In this document: piece by piece, positions 8,037-15,226 of the stretch
Position numbering within the stretch: the stretch's first letter is position 1
Layout: every line of letters begins with the position of its first letter
Assembly (NCBI RefSeq): GCF_900091505.1
Contig: NZ_LT607409.1
Location: forward strand, 1,302,001 to 1,366,000
DNA from: Micromonospora chokoriensis
Lineage (GTDB): Bacteria > Actinomycetota > Actinomycetes > Mycobacteriales > Micromonosporaceae
Direction: 5' to 3'
DNA length: 64,000 nucleotides
Position numbers and translations under genes: made by a program
Notes under the pieces: model-generated
Database searches by the model: none
Seen by the model: the letters and a program-made list of their open reading frames with translations, nothing else
Told to the model about the DNA's origin: nothing

Positions 8037-9423
8037 GTGGTGTACGACTTGCCCGTGATGGGCGTGTTGCGTAGATGAGAGACGGCCATCGCGTCGATCC
8101 TTCAAGACGACCAAGTCAGAGAAGGAAGAGAGAACGCGATGGCCGCATCTGAGAGTGTGAACCCTGTTGACCTGCTGCGCGAGCAGATCGAGGGCGCGTC
8201 GCCGGACGTGTTGCAGGCGATGATCAAGACGTTCGTGCAGGCGGTGATGTCCGCGGAAGCGGACGCGATCTGTGGCGCCGGCTATGGGCAGCGCAGCGAC
8301 GAGCGGGTCAACTCCCGCAACGGTTATCGGCCGAGAGAGTGGGACACCAGGGCCGGCACGATCGACCTGGCCATCCCGAAGCTGCGGCAGGGCAGTTACT
8401 TTCCGGACTGGTTGCTGACGCACCGCCGTCGGGCCGAACAGGCGTTGGTCTCCGTGGTGGCCACGAGTTACCTGCTCGGGGTGTCGACCCGCCGGGTGGA
8501 GAAGCTGGTGGAGCAACTCGGCGTCAAGCAGTTGTCGAAGTCGCAGGTGTCGGAGATGGCCACGCACCTGGACGCCCAGGTCGAGGCGTTTCGTAACCGG
8601 CCGCTGGACGCCGCGCATTACCCGTTCGTGTGGATGGACGCGTTGACGATGAAGGTCCGCGAGCATGGGCGGACGGTCAACGTCCACGCGCTGGTCGCGG
8701 TCGGGGTCAACGCCGACGGTCAACGCGAAGTCCTCGGCGTGGATGTCGCCTCGGATGAGGACGGCGCCGGCTGGTTGGCGTTCCTACGGTCGTTGACCGC
8801 CCGCGGCCTGTCCGGCGTTCAGCTGGTCATCTCCGATGCCCACCGCGGTGTTGTTGGCGCGATCGGCGCCGCCCTGCCCGGCGCCGCCTGGCAACGCTGC
8901 CGCACCCACTACCTGCGCAACCTGCTCACGAAGGTTCCGAAGTCGGCCCAGCCATGGATCGCCACCCTTGTCCGGACGATCTTCGACCAGCCCGACGCCG
9001 ACGCTGTCCGAGCCCAGTTCGACCGGGTCGTCGCCACGATCGAGGCGAAGTTCCCGGCCGCAGCCGAGCACCTCGACGCCGCCCGCGACGACCTGCTCGC
9101 GTTCACCGGCTTCCCGCGTGAGATCTGGCGCCAAATCTGGTCGAACAATCCGCAGGAACGGCTGAACAAGGAGATCCGCCGGCGCACCGACGTCGTCGGG
9201 ATCTTCCCGAACCGGGCGGCGATCATCCGCCTCGTCGGCGCCGTCCTCGCCGAGCAGACCGACGAATGGACCGAAGGACGCCGCTACATGGGCTTGGAAC
9301 TTCTCGCCAAAGCCCGCCTCGTCATCGTCGAGCCGGACCAACACGACACCGACCACGCCGATCCCAGCCCGATCGCCGCCTAACATCAAAACCGGATCCC
9401 GCGATGGCCGTCTCTTACACCAC
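8037..9423 (+). mobile_element. IS256-family insertion sequence
   Basis: An element of about 1.39 kb carrying one transposase. A clear inverted repeat AGAGACGGCCATCGCG lies at 8078-8093 and, as its complement, at 9400-9415. The right end continues outward as TACACCAC (9416-9423). The complementary GTGGTGTA occurs on the left at 8037-8044, but separated from the repeat by 33 extra bases, so the left boundary is uncertain (8037 to about 8070). I see no 8-9 bp target duplication. The element sits between parS sites 4 and 5. Confidence 0.75.
8139..9383 (+). CDS. IS256-family (Mutator) transposase
   Basis: A 414-residue full-length transposase of the DDE class. The family pattern is visible: an N-terminal R-N-G-Y segment; V-W-M-D-A at about residue 167 with the first catalytic Asp; V-I-S-D-A-H-R-G with the second; C-R-T-H-Y-L-R-N; and N-P-Q-E-R-L-N-K-E-I-R-R-R-T with the catalytic Glu. 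The ATG at 8139 follows GAAGGAAGAGAG. The reading frame is intact, so the element may still be active. Confidence 0.93.
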   Translation: MAASESVNPVDLLREQIEGASPDVLQAMIKTFVQAVMSAEADAICGAGYGQRSDERVNSRNGYRPREWDTRAGTIDLAIPKLRQGSYFPDWLLTHRRRAEQALVSVVATSYLLGVSTRRVEKLVEQLGVKQLSKSQVSEMATHLDAQVEAFRNRPLDAAHYPFVWMDALTMKVREHGRTVNVHALVAVGVNADGQREVLGVDVASDEDGAGWLAFLRSLTARGLSGVQLVISDAHRGVVGAIGAALPGAAWQRCRTHYLRNLLTKVPKSAQPWIATLVRTIFDQPDADAVRAQFDRVVATIEAKFPAAAEHLDAARDDLLAFTGFPREIWRQIWSNNPQERLNKEIRRRTDVVGIFPNRAAIIRLVGAVLAEQTDEWTEGRRYMGLELLAKARLVIVEPDQHDTDHADPSPIAA

Positions 9424-9507
9424 CAGCGCGGACGTGACCTTGGTCCCATGGCGACTTTCGCATGGCCACCCCTGGCCCTGACTCGCTTCCCGGCCAGTCA
9501 CGGTCTG

Positions 9508-9626
9508 TGTGCCCGCTCGGTCCCTGTGCCCGCTCGGTCCCTGTGCCCGCTCGGTCCCCGCGCCCGCTCGGTTCGCGTGCCCGCTCGGTCCCTGTGCCCG
9601 CTCGGTTCGCGTGCCCGGTCGGCACC
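9508..9626 (+). repeat. 17-bp tandem repeat, 7 copies
   Basis: Seven end-to-end 17-bp copies of TGTGCCCGCTCGGTCCC, with variants ending TTCG or beginning CG. The seventh is the most diverged. The period is not a multiple of three, so the array is non-coding. It begins 85 bp right of the insertion sequence. Confidence 0.9.
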
Positions 9627-9670
9627 TGCCCGGGTCGTGCGGTGGCGGGGAGTTCTCGACCGCGCAGGCA

Positions 9671-9747
9671 TGATCGACTCGGGTTCGCCGAAGTCGGGGT
9701 ATCGGAGGCACCGGGACACCCCGACTTCGCCGAACCCGTGTCGATCA
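9671..9747. repeat. Long inverted repeat (30-bp arms)
   Basis: Arms 9671-9700 and 9718-9747 pair over 30 bp with one mismatch, around a 17-nt loop. The core 21 bp (left 9680-9700, right 9718-9738) is perfect. The left arm contains GACTCGGGTTCGCCGAAG. A related half-site with the core TCGGGGTATC occurs in reverse at 28168-28190, so this may be a dispersed palindromic repeat. It could also end transcription from the IS. Confidence 0.8.
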
Positions 9748-9951
9748 CGGCGGACAAAGCGGCGAGTCGGGCTACCGAAGGCGAGACCTCGCCGGCTTTT
9801 GACCTAGCACCGACCGCAACGCTGACCGGGACGCCGACGAGACGCGGACTGCTGTGCACGAGCCGTCCCGACCGGGGCGACTGTTGTAGGCCAGCGGCCG
9901 ACGGCAGCGAGCGCGTCGCTGAGTCGGGCGTGCGTACAGCTATCCCGACCC

Positions 9952-10279
9952 TGTGGATAACGTGCCTGTGGGCTGCGTCCGCAAGACCTTCACAGCCCTG
10001 AGGCGGGCGTTTGGCCGATGATCGATTGAAGGACGGCCGTACGCGTCCAGGAACCACCGCGAAGACGAGAGACGCGCAGCACAGCACCGAAAAGAGGGTG
10101 TCGGCGGACAGTCGCGGCAGCCCTTCCTCGGAGGTCTGCGGACAACGACCGACAGGCGGAAAAGTTATCCACACCGGTTTTCCACAGGCGCCTCCGGTTT
10201 CACGTGAAACAGCGCGTGGGAGCGGGTGCATGCCTGTGGATGACGGCCCGTGTTCAGGATCTCGGCAGGCTGTGGATAC
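9952..10279. promoter_or_regulatory. DnaA-box cluster next to parS
   Basis: Two perfect DnaA boxes face each other: TGTGGATAA at 9952-9960 (reverse) and TTATCCACA at 10165-10173 (forward). One-mismatch boxes follow at 10178-10186 (TTTTCCACA), 10235-10243 (TGTGGATGA) and 10271-10279 (TGTGGATAC). A parS site (10197-10210) lies inside the cluster. The boxes are seen directly; DnaA binding is inferred. Confidence 0.65.
10197..10210. promoter_or_regulatory. parS site 5
   Basis: A perfect GTTTCACGTGAAAC located between DnaA boxes, about 190 bp upstream of the next gene. Confidence 0.95.
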
Positions 10280-10397
10280 CGGTCGACCAGAGGCCCATGA
10301 CCCGGCGCGCCGGGTCGGCAACGGGTACCGATCTGCTCTGTCGAGATCGATCATTCAGGTAGGGACACCGGTGCCAGACTCGGTTAGGGTCAGCGTC

Positions 10398-11414
10398 GTG
10401 CACGACACCCCTCCCTCAGTGCCGGACTTCACCCAGTGGCCGTCGTTCCCCTTCGAGGGCGACCTCCACGTGAAGCAGCTCGATGATCCGGTCCCGGTCG
10501 AACCTCCCCGGAAGGGCGAGGGTCTCCGGGAATGCACCGCCTGCAACGCGCCCGACGACGCTTACATCTGGGTCGGGGAGCGGTGGCGGGTACGCGCCAT
10601 GGATCGGCCGACCGGGCTGCCCATGGTCCTCATCCTGGAATCGCGGACTCACCTCGACCTCGGTGACCTGCCGAACCTGTTGGCTGCCGAGCTGGGCGTC
10701 ATGACCGTACGTCTGGAGCGGGCCATCCGATCCCTCGACGGCGTGGCCCGGGTGCACGTCAACCGGTGGGGCGACGGCTCAGCGCACCTGCACATGTGGT
10801 TCCTCGCCCGCCCGTACGGCCGCCTTCAGCTGCGTGGCACCTTCCTGTCCCTCTGGGATTCGATCCTGCCGCCGATCTCCGAGGCCCAGTGGCGGGAGAA
10901 CCTGGCGCTCGTCGCCGCCTGGCTCGCCGAGTTCGGTGGCCGCCCGCTCGCCGAACCACCCCGCATTCAGTGGCAGGCGCCGTCCAGCCTTATGGCGCAG
11001 TCGGCCGCTGCGGATGCCGCTGCCGCCGAGGCAGCCGCTGTCTCTGTCATCGAGGCAGCAGAGGAGATTCCCGAGCCGTCACCGGATGCCGCTGCCGACG
11101 TCGATGCGGCCCAGGGCGATACCGCGTCCACACCTGACGAGGTGTCACCCGGCGGGGTCGTCGCGGCCGGCTCCGCCGCACCACACAGCGATTCGACGGC
11201 TGGATCCGATGAGCCGGCATCAGCAGCCGACGAGACGTCGGGCGGCACCACCGCCGGCGCGTCGACGCCCGGCACCGCCACGTCGAGCAAGCAAGCCTCC
11301 GGTACGCCGACGCCGGCGATCGCCGGCACGGTGACGGCACCCGCCAACGCACGGTCGGTCCTCGACGACCGGGACGACGACGCCAGCGACGACGCCACGA
11401 AGGGCCACCAATAG
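10398..11414 (+). CDS. Conserved HIT-like protein with Ala-rich tail
   Basis: A 338-residue protein of unknown function. Residues ~1-195 look globular and contain C-T-A-C-N-A-P (a CxxC), W-R-V-R-A-M-D-R-P-T-G-L-P, and late in the domain A-H-L-H-M-W-F-L-A-R-P-Y. The latter resembles the H-x-H-x active-site strand of the HIT/GalT fold, although the usual third His is absent. From ~200 on it is Ala/Asp/Ser/Thr/Pro-rich and probably disordered. GTG 10398 was chosen because conserved-looking sequence starts here (V-H-D-T-P-P-S-V-P-D-F) and upstream codons run through parS and DnaA boxes. The HIT assignment is tentative; the CDS itself is well supported by codon bias. Confidence 0.75.
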   Translation: MHDTPPSVPDFTQWPSFPFEGDLHVKQLDDPVPVEPPRKGEGLRECTACNAPDDAYIWVGERWRVRAMDRPTGLPMVLILESRTHLDLGDLPNLLAAELGVMTVRLERAIRSLDGVARVHVNRWGDGSAHLHMWFLARPYGRLQLRGTFLSLWDSILPPISEAQWRENLALVAAWLAEFGGRPLAEPPRIQWQAPSSLMAQSAAADAAAAEAAAVSVIEAAEEIPEPSPDAAADVDAAQGDTASTPDEVSPGGVVAAGSAAPHSDSTAGSDEPASAADETSGGTTAGASTPGTATSSKQASGTPTPAIAGTVTAPANARSVLDDRDDDASDDATKGHQ

Positions 11415-11466
11415 CGGGGACATCACCCACGCAGAGGACGAGGTCCCCCAACGGCACCGGCCCAAC

Positions 11467-11556
11467 GGCCACCCCGCCCGACGGGGCCACCCTGCCCGAC
11501 GGGGCCACCCCGCCCAACGGAGCCACCCTGCCCGACGGGGCCACCCCACCCGACGG
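11467..11556 (+). repeat. 18-bp tandem repeat, 5 copies
   Basis: Five copies of GGCCACCCCGCCCGACGG with single-base changes, plus a degenerate sixth from 11557. The period is a multiple of three, so each copy would encode a hexapeptide in any frame. Confidence 0.85.
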
Positions 11557-11782
11557 GGCCACTTCGGGCGGCGAACACAGCAGCATCAAGGACGCCGCGT
11601 TCCGCGGGGCCGACGGTCGGTGCGCCGGCACTAGAGGTCCCGCACCGCGACGTTTCGACGAACCGAACGAGGCCTTCGTCCCGGCGCGCGCAGCCGACCA
11701 CAGGGCCGGCGGCGGCACGAGCATGCCCGGACCTGGCGGTCGGCACACGCGTCGCGCCGACCGACGCGGACGCCGCCCTCCG

Positions 11783-11868
11783 CCGCGCAGAGCAGGACAC
11801 CGCGCAGAGCAGGACACCGAGCAGAGCAGGGACACCGCGCAGAGCAGGACACCGCGCAGAGCAGGACG
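11783..11868 (+). repeat. 17-bp tandem repeat, 5 copies
   Basis: Five copies of CCGCGCAGAGCAGGACA; the third has one extra base (18 bp). The non-triplet period indicates non-coding DNA. It lies just beyond the 3' end of ddl. Confidence 0.85.
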
Positions 11869-11912
11869 CCGCGTCCCCGAGTAGATCAGGACGTAGGACG
11901 TTGCTGAGTAGG

Positions 11913-12917
11913 TCAGGACGCGGCGAGGCGTGCCGCTGCGCGACTCACCAGTGTGCCGAGGAGGCGCCCGAAGTCCAGCCCCGCCGCCTGCACGGCGAGC
12001 GGCAGCAGTGAGGTCTCGGTCATGCCCGGCGAGACGTTGACCTCCAGGACGTGTGGCTGGCCGGACGCGTCCACGATCACGTCGACGCGGGAGAGGTCCC
12101 GCAGGCCGAGTGCGGTGTGTGCGGCGAGAGCCACGTCGGAGACCGTGGCGGCCACCTCCGGGTCCAGCCGTGCCGGAGCGTGCCAGGTGGTGCGGCCGGC
12201 CGTGTAACGGGCCGCGTAGTCGTAGACACCGTTGCGCGGCACGATCTCCACCGGCGGCAGCGCCTGCGGACCGTCACCGAGGTCGACCACGGAGACCGCG
12301 ACGTCCATGCCGGCTACGTACCGCTCCACCAGCGCTGTGGAGTCGTACGCGAAGCAGCCGACCATTGCGGCGGGCAGCGCCGCGGCGTCCCTGACCACCG
12401 CGCCTCCGAGCCCGGAGCCGCCCTGCGCCGGCTTCACCATGAGAGGGAGGCCCAGCCGGTCGACGATCCGGTCCAGTACGGCGACCGCGCCGAGTTCGGA
12501 GAAGCGGTCGTGTGGGAGTGCCACCCAGTCCGGGGTGGGGATGCCGGCTTCGCGGAGCACCGCCTTGGCGGAGGGTTTGTCCCAGGCGAGTCGGGAGGCT
12601 CGGGCGTCACAGCCGACGTACGGGATGTCGCAGAGGTCCAGGACTCCCCGCAGCGAGCCGTCCTCACCGGTGGCACCGTGCAGTGCGATCACGACGGCGT
12701 CCGGCGGGTCCGCGGCGAGCGCTGGTAGCAGCGCGACGTCGGCGTCCCGCATCTCGGCTTCCACACCGACGGCACGTAGCGCGTCGAGGACCCGGCGGCC
12801 GGAGCGTAGTGACACGTCCCGCTCATAGGAGAGCCCACCCGCGAGCACCACCACGCGCAGGTCGGGCGGGGCTGCGGAATCGGTCACGAGGAGGCGCTCA
12901 ACGGCGGTCGTACCCAT
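11913..12917 (-). CDS. ddl: D-alanine-D-alanine ligase family protein
   Basis: A 334-residue ATP-grasp ligase joining two D-alanines for peptidoglycan precursors. Features in order: V-V-V-L-A-G-G-L-S-Y-E-R-D-V-S near residue 22; A-L-H-G-A-T-G-E-D-G-S-L-R-G (the H-G-x-x-G-E-D-G motif); the ATP-grasp P-L-M-V-K-P-A-Q-G-G-S-G-L-G; and C-terminal V-L-E-V-N-V-S-P-G-M-T-E-T-S. ATG 12917 is preferred over an upstream start because it lies 7 nt after the aminotransferase stop on the same strand, implying an operon. Whether it is the only Ddl of the cell cannot be told here. Confidence 0.88.
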   Translation of the reverse strand: MGTTAVERLLVTDSAAPPDLRVVVLAGGLSYERDVSLRSGRRVLDALRAVGVEAEMRDADVALLPALAADPPDAVVIALHGATGEDGSLRGVLDLCDIPYVGCDARASRLAWDKPSAKAVLREAGIPTPDWVALPHDRFSELGAVAVLDRIVDRLGLPLMVKPAQGGSGLGGAVVRDAAALPAAMVGCFAYDSTALVERYVAGMDVAVSVVDLGDGPQALPPVEIVPRNGVYDYAARYTAGRTTWHAPARLDPEVAATVSDVALAAHTALGLRDLSRVDVIVDASGQPHVLEVNVSPGMTETSLLPLAVQAAGLDFGRLLGTLVSRAAARLAAS

Positions 12918-12924
12918 GCCGGCA

Positions 12925-14238
12925 TCATGCCAAGTCGGGCCCTGGCACGTCGGAGCCGGCCCGGCCGCGTCGGCCGGCGGCACCACCCACGGCACCGAAG
13001 ACCCGGCGCATCGCGATCTCCTGCTCCATGACGCCGGCCAGCCGGCGGACGCCTTCGCGGATCCGCTCCGGCGGCGGGAAGCTGAAGTTGAGGCGCATCG
13101 CGCCGGTGCCGGTGCCGTCGGCGTAGAAACCGGTGCCGGGCACGTAGGCGACCCGGGCGGCGATCGCGCGCGGCATCATGGCCTTGGAGTCGAGCCCGTC
13201 GGGCAGGGTGGCCCACACGAAGAGACCACCGGTCGGGGTGGTCCAGCTGGTGCCCTCGGGCATCAGGTCGGTCATCGCGTCGAGCAGGGCGTCCCGGCGT
13301 TCGCGGTAGACCTCGCGGTAGACCTTGAGTTGTTGCCGCCACGGCATCGTGCCGAGGTAGGTGGCGACGGCGGCCTGGGCATAACCACTCGGGCAGAGGA
13401 TCTGCGCCTCGCTGGCGATGACCAGCTTGTCGCGGACCGCGTGCGGCGCGAGGATCCAACCGACCCGCAGCCCGGGGGCGAAGGTCTTGGAGAAGGTGCT
13501 GAGGTAGAACACGCCCTCCCGGCGGCGGGCCCGCAACGGTGCCGGGGCCTCACCCTCGAAACCCAGCTGACCGTACGGGTCGTCCTCGACGACGAGCAGG
13601 CCGGCGCGCTCGCAGATGTCGAGCACCCGTTCCCGGCGCTCCTCGCTGAGCGTCACGCCGGCCGGGTTCTGGTAGGTGGGGATCGTGTACAGGAACTTCA
13701 CCCGGCGGCCGGCGCGCGCCAGGTCGGCGATGGCCGCCTCCAGCGCCTCGGGGATGAGCCCGTCCTCGTCCATCGGTACGTGCACGACCTGCGCCTGGGC
13801 GGCCTGGAACACTCCGAGCGCACCGACGTACGTCGGCCCCTCGGCGAGCACCACGTCACCCGGGTCGAGGAAGAGCCGTGCGACCAGGTCCAGGGCCTGC
13901 TGCCCGCCAACGGTGACCACGACGTCCTCCGGGGAGGCACCGCAGGCCGCGTCGATCCCGGAGAGCGCCATGACCTCGCAGATCCGCTCGCGCAGCTCGA
14001 GGGTGCCCTGACCGATGCCGTACTGGAGAGTGCTCACGCCGTGTTCGGAGCCGAGCCGGCCGAGCATCTCACCGACCGCGTCCAGCGGCAGTGCGGCGAT
14101 GTACGGAGCCCCACCGGCGAGCGAGACGACCTCCGGGCGGCTGGCGACCGCGAACAGTGCTCGGATCTCCGAGGCGGTCATCCCGCGTACCCGCCGGGCG
14201 TACCGGTCGGTGTAGTCGTCGAGTGTCGTGCCGGTCAT
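12925..14238 (-). CDS. PLP-dependent aminotransferase (class I/II, MocR/LysN-like)
   Basis: A 437-residue fold-type I aminotransferase. Visible features are S-L-A-G-G-A-P near residue 39, T-V-G-G-Q-Q-A-L-D, Y-T-I-P-T-Y-Q-N-P-A-G, D-D-P-Y-G, and the PLP-binding lysine in S-T-F-S-K-T-F-A-P-G-L-R-V-G-W. This resembles LysN/2-aminoadipate or aromatic transaminases, so the substrate is not determined. ATG 14238 has GAGGTGAGG immediately upstream. It precedes ddl by 7 nt, suggesting amino acid supply to the cell wall, but this is only context. Confidence 0.88.
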   Translation of the reverse strand: MTGTTLDDYTDRYARRVRGMTASEIRALFAVASRPEVVSLAGGAPYIAALPLDAVGEMLGRLGSEHGVSTLQYGIGQGTLELRERICEVMALSGIDAACGASPEDVVVTVGGQQALDLVARLFLDPGDVVLAEGPTYVGALGVFQAAQAQVVHVPMDEDGLIPEALEAAIADLARAGRRVKFLYTIPTYQNPAGVTLSEERRERVLDICERAGLLVVEDDPYGQLGFEGEAPAPLRARRREGVFYLSTFSKTFAPGLRVGWILAPHAVRDKLVIASEAQILCPSGYAQAAVATYLGTMPWRQQLKVYREVYRERRDALLDAMTDLMPEGTSWTTPTGGLFVWATLPDGLDSKAMMPRAIAARVAYVPGTGFYADGTGTGAMRLNFSFPPPERIREGVRRLAGVMEQEIAMRRVFGAVGGAAGRRGRAGSDVPGPDLA

Positions 14239-14534
14239 GACCTCACCTCGATCGCTGCTCGGGTGGCTCCCGCCCCGGGTACCCCACACGCCGGTGACCA
14301 TGGCGGCGGGGCGCCGATTGTCGATCCTAGTCCGCCGGAGCCCCGCTGCCTGGGTGCCGAGACGGATCGACCACATGGCGGACCGTGCGCTGGACGTCCC
14401 CCGGTGTGGTGGGCATCTGCGCGTCCCCTCCCGCATCGCCGATCGGCGGCGTACGATCGCTCGTCGGGGGCAGGAAGGCGGCGCTGTCGTTCCATGCCGG
14501 TCTCACCACCGAGCCTATTGTGGGGATGCGCCAT

Positions 14535-15200
14535 ATGTCGCGACGTCTGGTCAGCCTGACCCTCGACACGCTTGAGGACCTTCCCAGCCCGTGCCGGCAG
14601 TGCGTCTACTGGGAGCTCGATCCGGTCTCCGCGGACCGGGCCTGCGCTGCGGGTGATCCGGGCCTGGAGAAGGAGGCGTGGGTCTCCCAGACGCTGTTGG
14701 AGTGGGGTTCCTGCGGCAAGCTCGCGTACGTCGACGGCATGCCGGCGGGCTTCGTCATGTACGCCCCGCCCGCCTACGTGCCCCGCTCGATGGCCTTTCC
14801 GACCTCACCGGTCTCGGCCGACGCGGCACTGTTGATGACCGCCAACGTGGTCGCCGCCTTCGCCGGGGGCGGCCTTGGTCGGATGCTGGTGCAGGGCGTC
14901 GCCCGGGATCTCACCAAGCGGGGGATCAAGGCCATCGAGGCGTTCGGTGACGCGAAGTTCGGCGACGCCGACGATCCGTCGGGTGGCTGCGTGGCGCCCG
15001 TCGACTTCTTCCTCTCGGTGGGGTTCAAGACCGTCCGTCCGCATCCGCGTTTCCCCCGGTTGCGTCTTGAGTTGCGCACCGCGCTGAGCTGGAAGTCGGA
15101 TGTCGAGTACGCGCTGGAGAAGTTGCTCGGGTCGATGAGCCCGGAAACTCTGCTCCGGCCGGTTCGTCCCGCCCCGGCGACCCGTTCCACCAACGGCTGA
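14535..15200 (+). CDS. GNAT family N-acetyltransferase
   Basis: A 221-residue protein. The core has A-Y-V-D-G-M-P-A-G-F-V-M-Y, then V-V-A-A-F-A-G-G-G-L-G-R-M-L-V-Q-G-V (an acetyl-CoA-binding R/Q-x-x-G-x-G/A-like strand-helix) and a final V-G-F-K-T-V strand, the normal GNAT order. Residues ~15-50 contain C-R-Q-C-V-Y-W-E-L and one further Cys, a possible metal or thiol site. ATG 14535 has GGGG about 9 nt upstream; ATG 14526 in the same frame is an alternative. The substrate is unknown. Confidence 0.82.
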   Translation: MSRRLVSLTLDTLEDLPSPCRQCVYWELDPVSADRACAAGDPGLEKEAWVSQTLLEWGSCGKLAYVDGMPAGFVMYAPPAYVPRSMAFPTSPVSADAALLMTANVVAAFAGGGLGRMLVQGVARDLTKRGIKAIEAFGDAKFGDADDPSGGCVAPVDFFLSVGFKTVRPHPRFPRLRLELRTALSWKSDVEYALEKLLGSMSPETLLRPVRPAPATRSTNG

Positions 15201-15226
15201 CGGTCGGCGCCACGGGTGCCCGACGA

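Larger units (their letters stand above)
9424..10397. other. Gene-free repeat-rich DNA right of the IS
   Basis: Nearly 1 kb without a credible gene. It holds a 17-bp tandem array (9508-9626), a long inverted repeat (9671-9747), several DnaA boxes (9952-10279) and a perfect parS (10197-10210). A reading frame continues upstream of the next gene through the parS and DnaA boxes, but its composition is not coding-like. Confidence 0.65.
11415..11912. other. Repeat-rich region between convergent genes
   Basis: About 500 bp between the HIT-like gene and ddl. A plus-strand frame stays open from about 11415 to the TAG at 11881-11883 but has no start codon. It would encode hexapeptide repeats (A-T-P-P-D-G type), then Arg-rich sequence. 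It may be an eroded extension of the upstream gene. Two tandem repeat arrays lie here (11467-11556 and 11783-11868). Confidence 0.5.

Noticed and set aside
8029..9431. Target-site duplication of the insertion sequence
   Set aside because: The flanking octamers (CCAGGGAA and CAGCGCGG) do not match, so no duplication can be claimed.
9508..9626. Tandem array considered as a CRISPR
   Set aside because: The repeats are directly adjacent with no spacers, and there are no cas genes.
11047..11835. 262-codon minus-strand frame with G-W-P-R-R-A or G-V-A-P-S-type repeats
   Set aside because: The repeats merely reflect the 18-bp DNA array, and the frame overlaps the end of the supported plus-strand gene.
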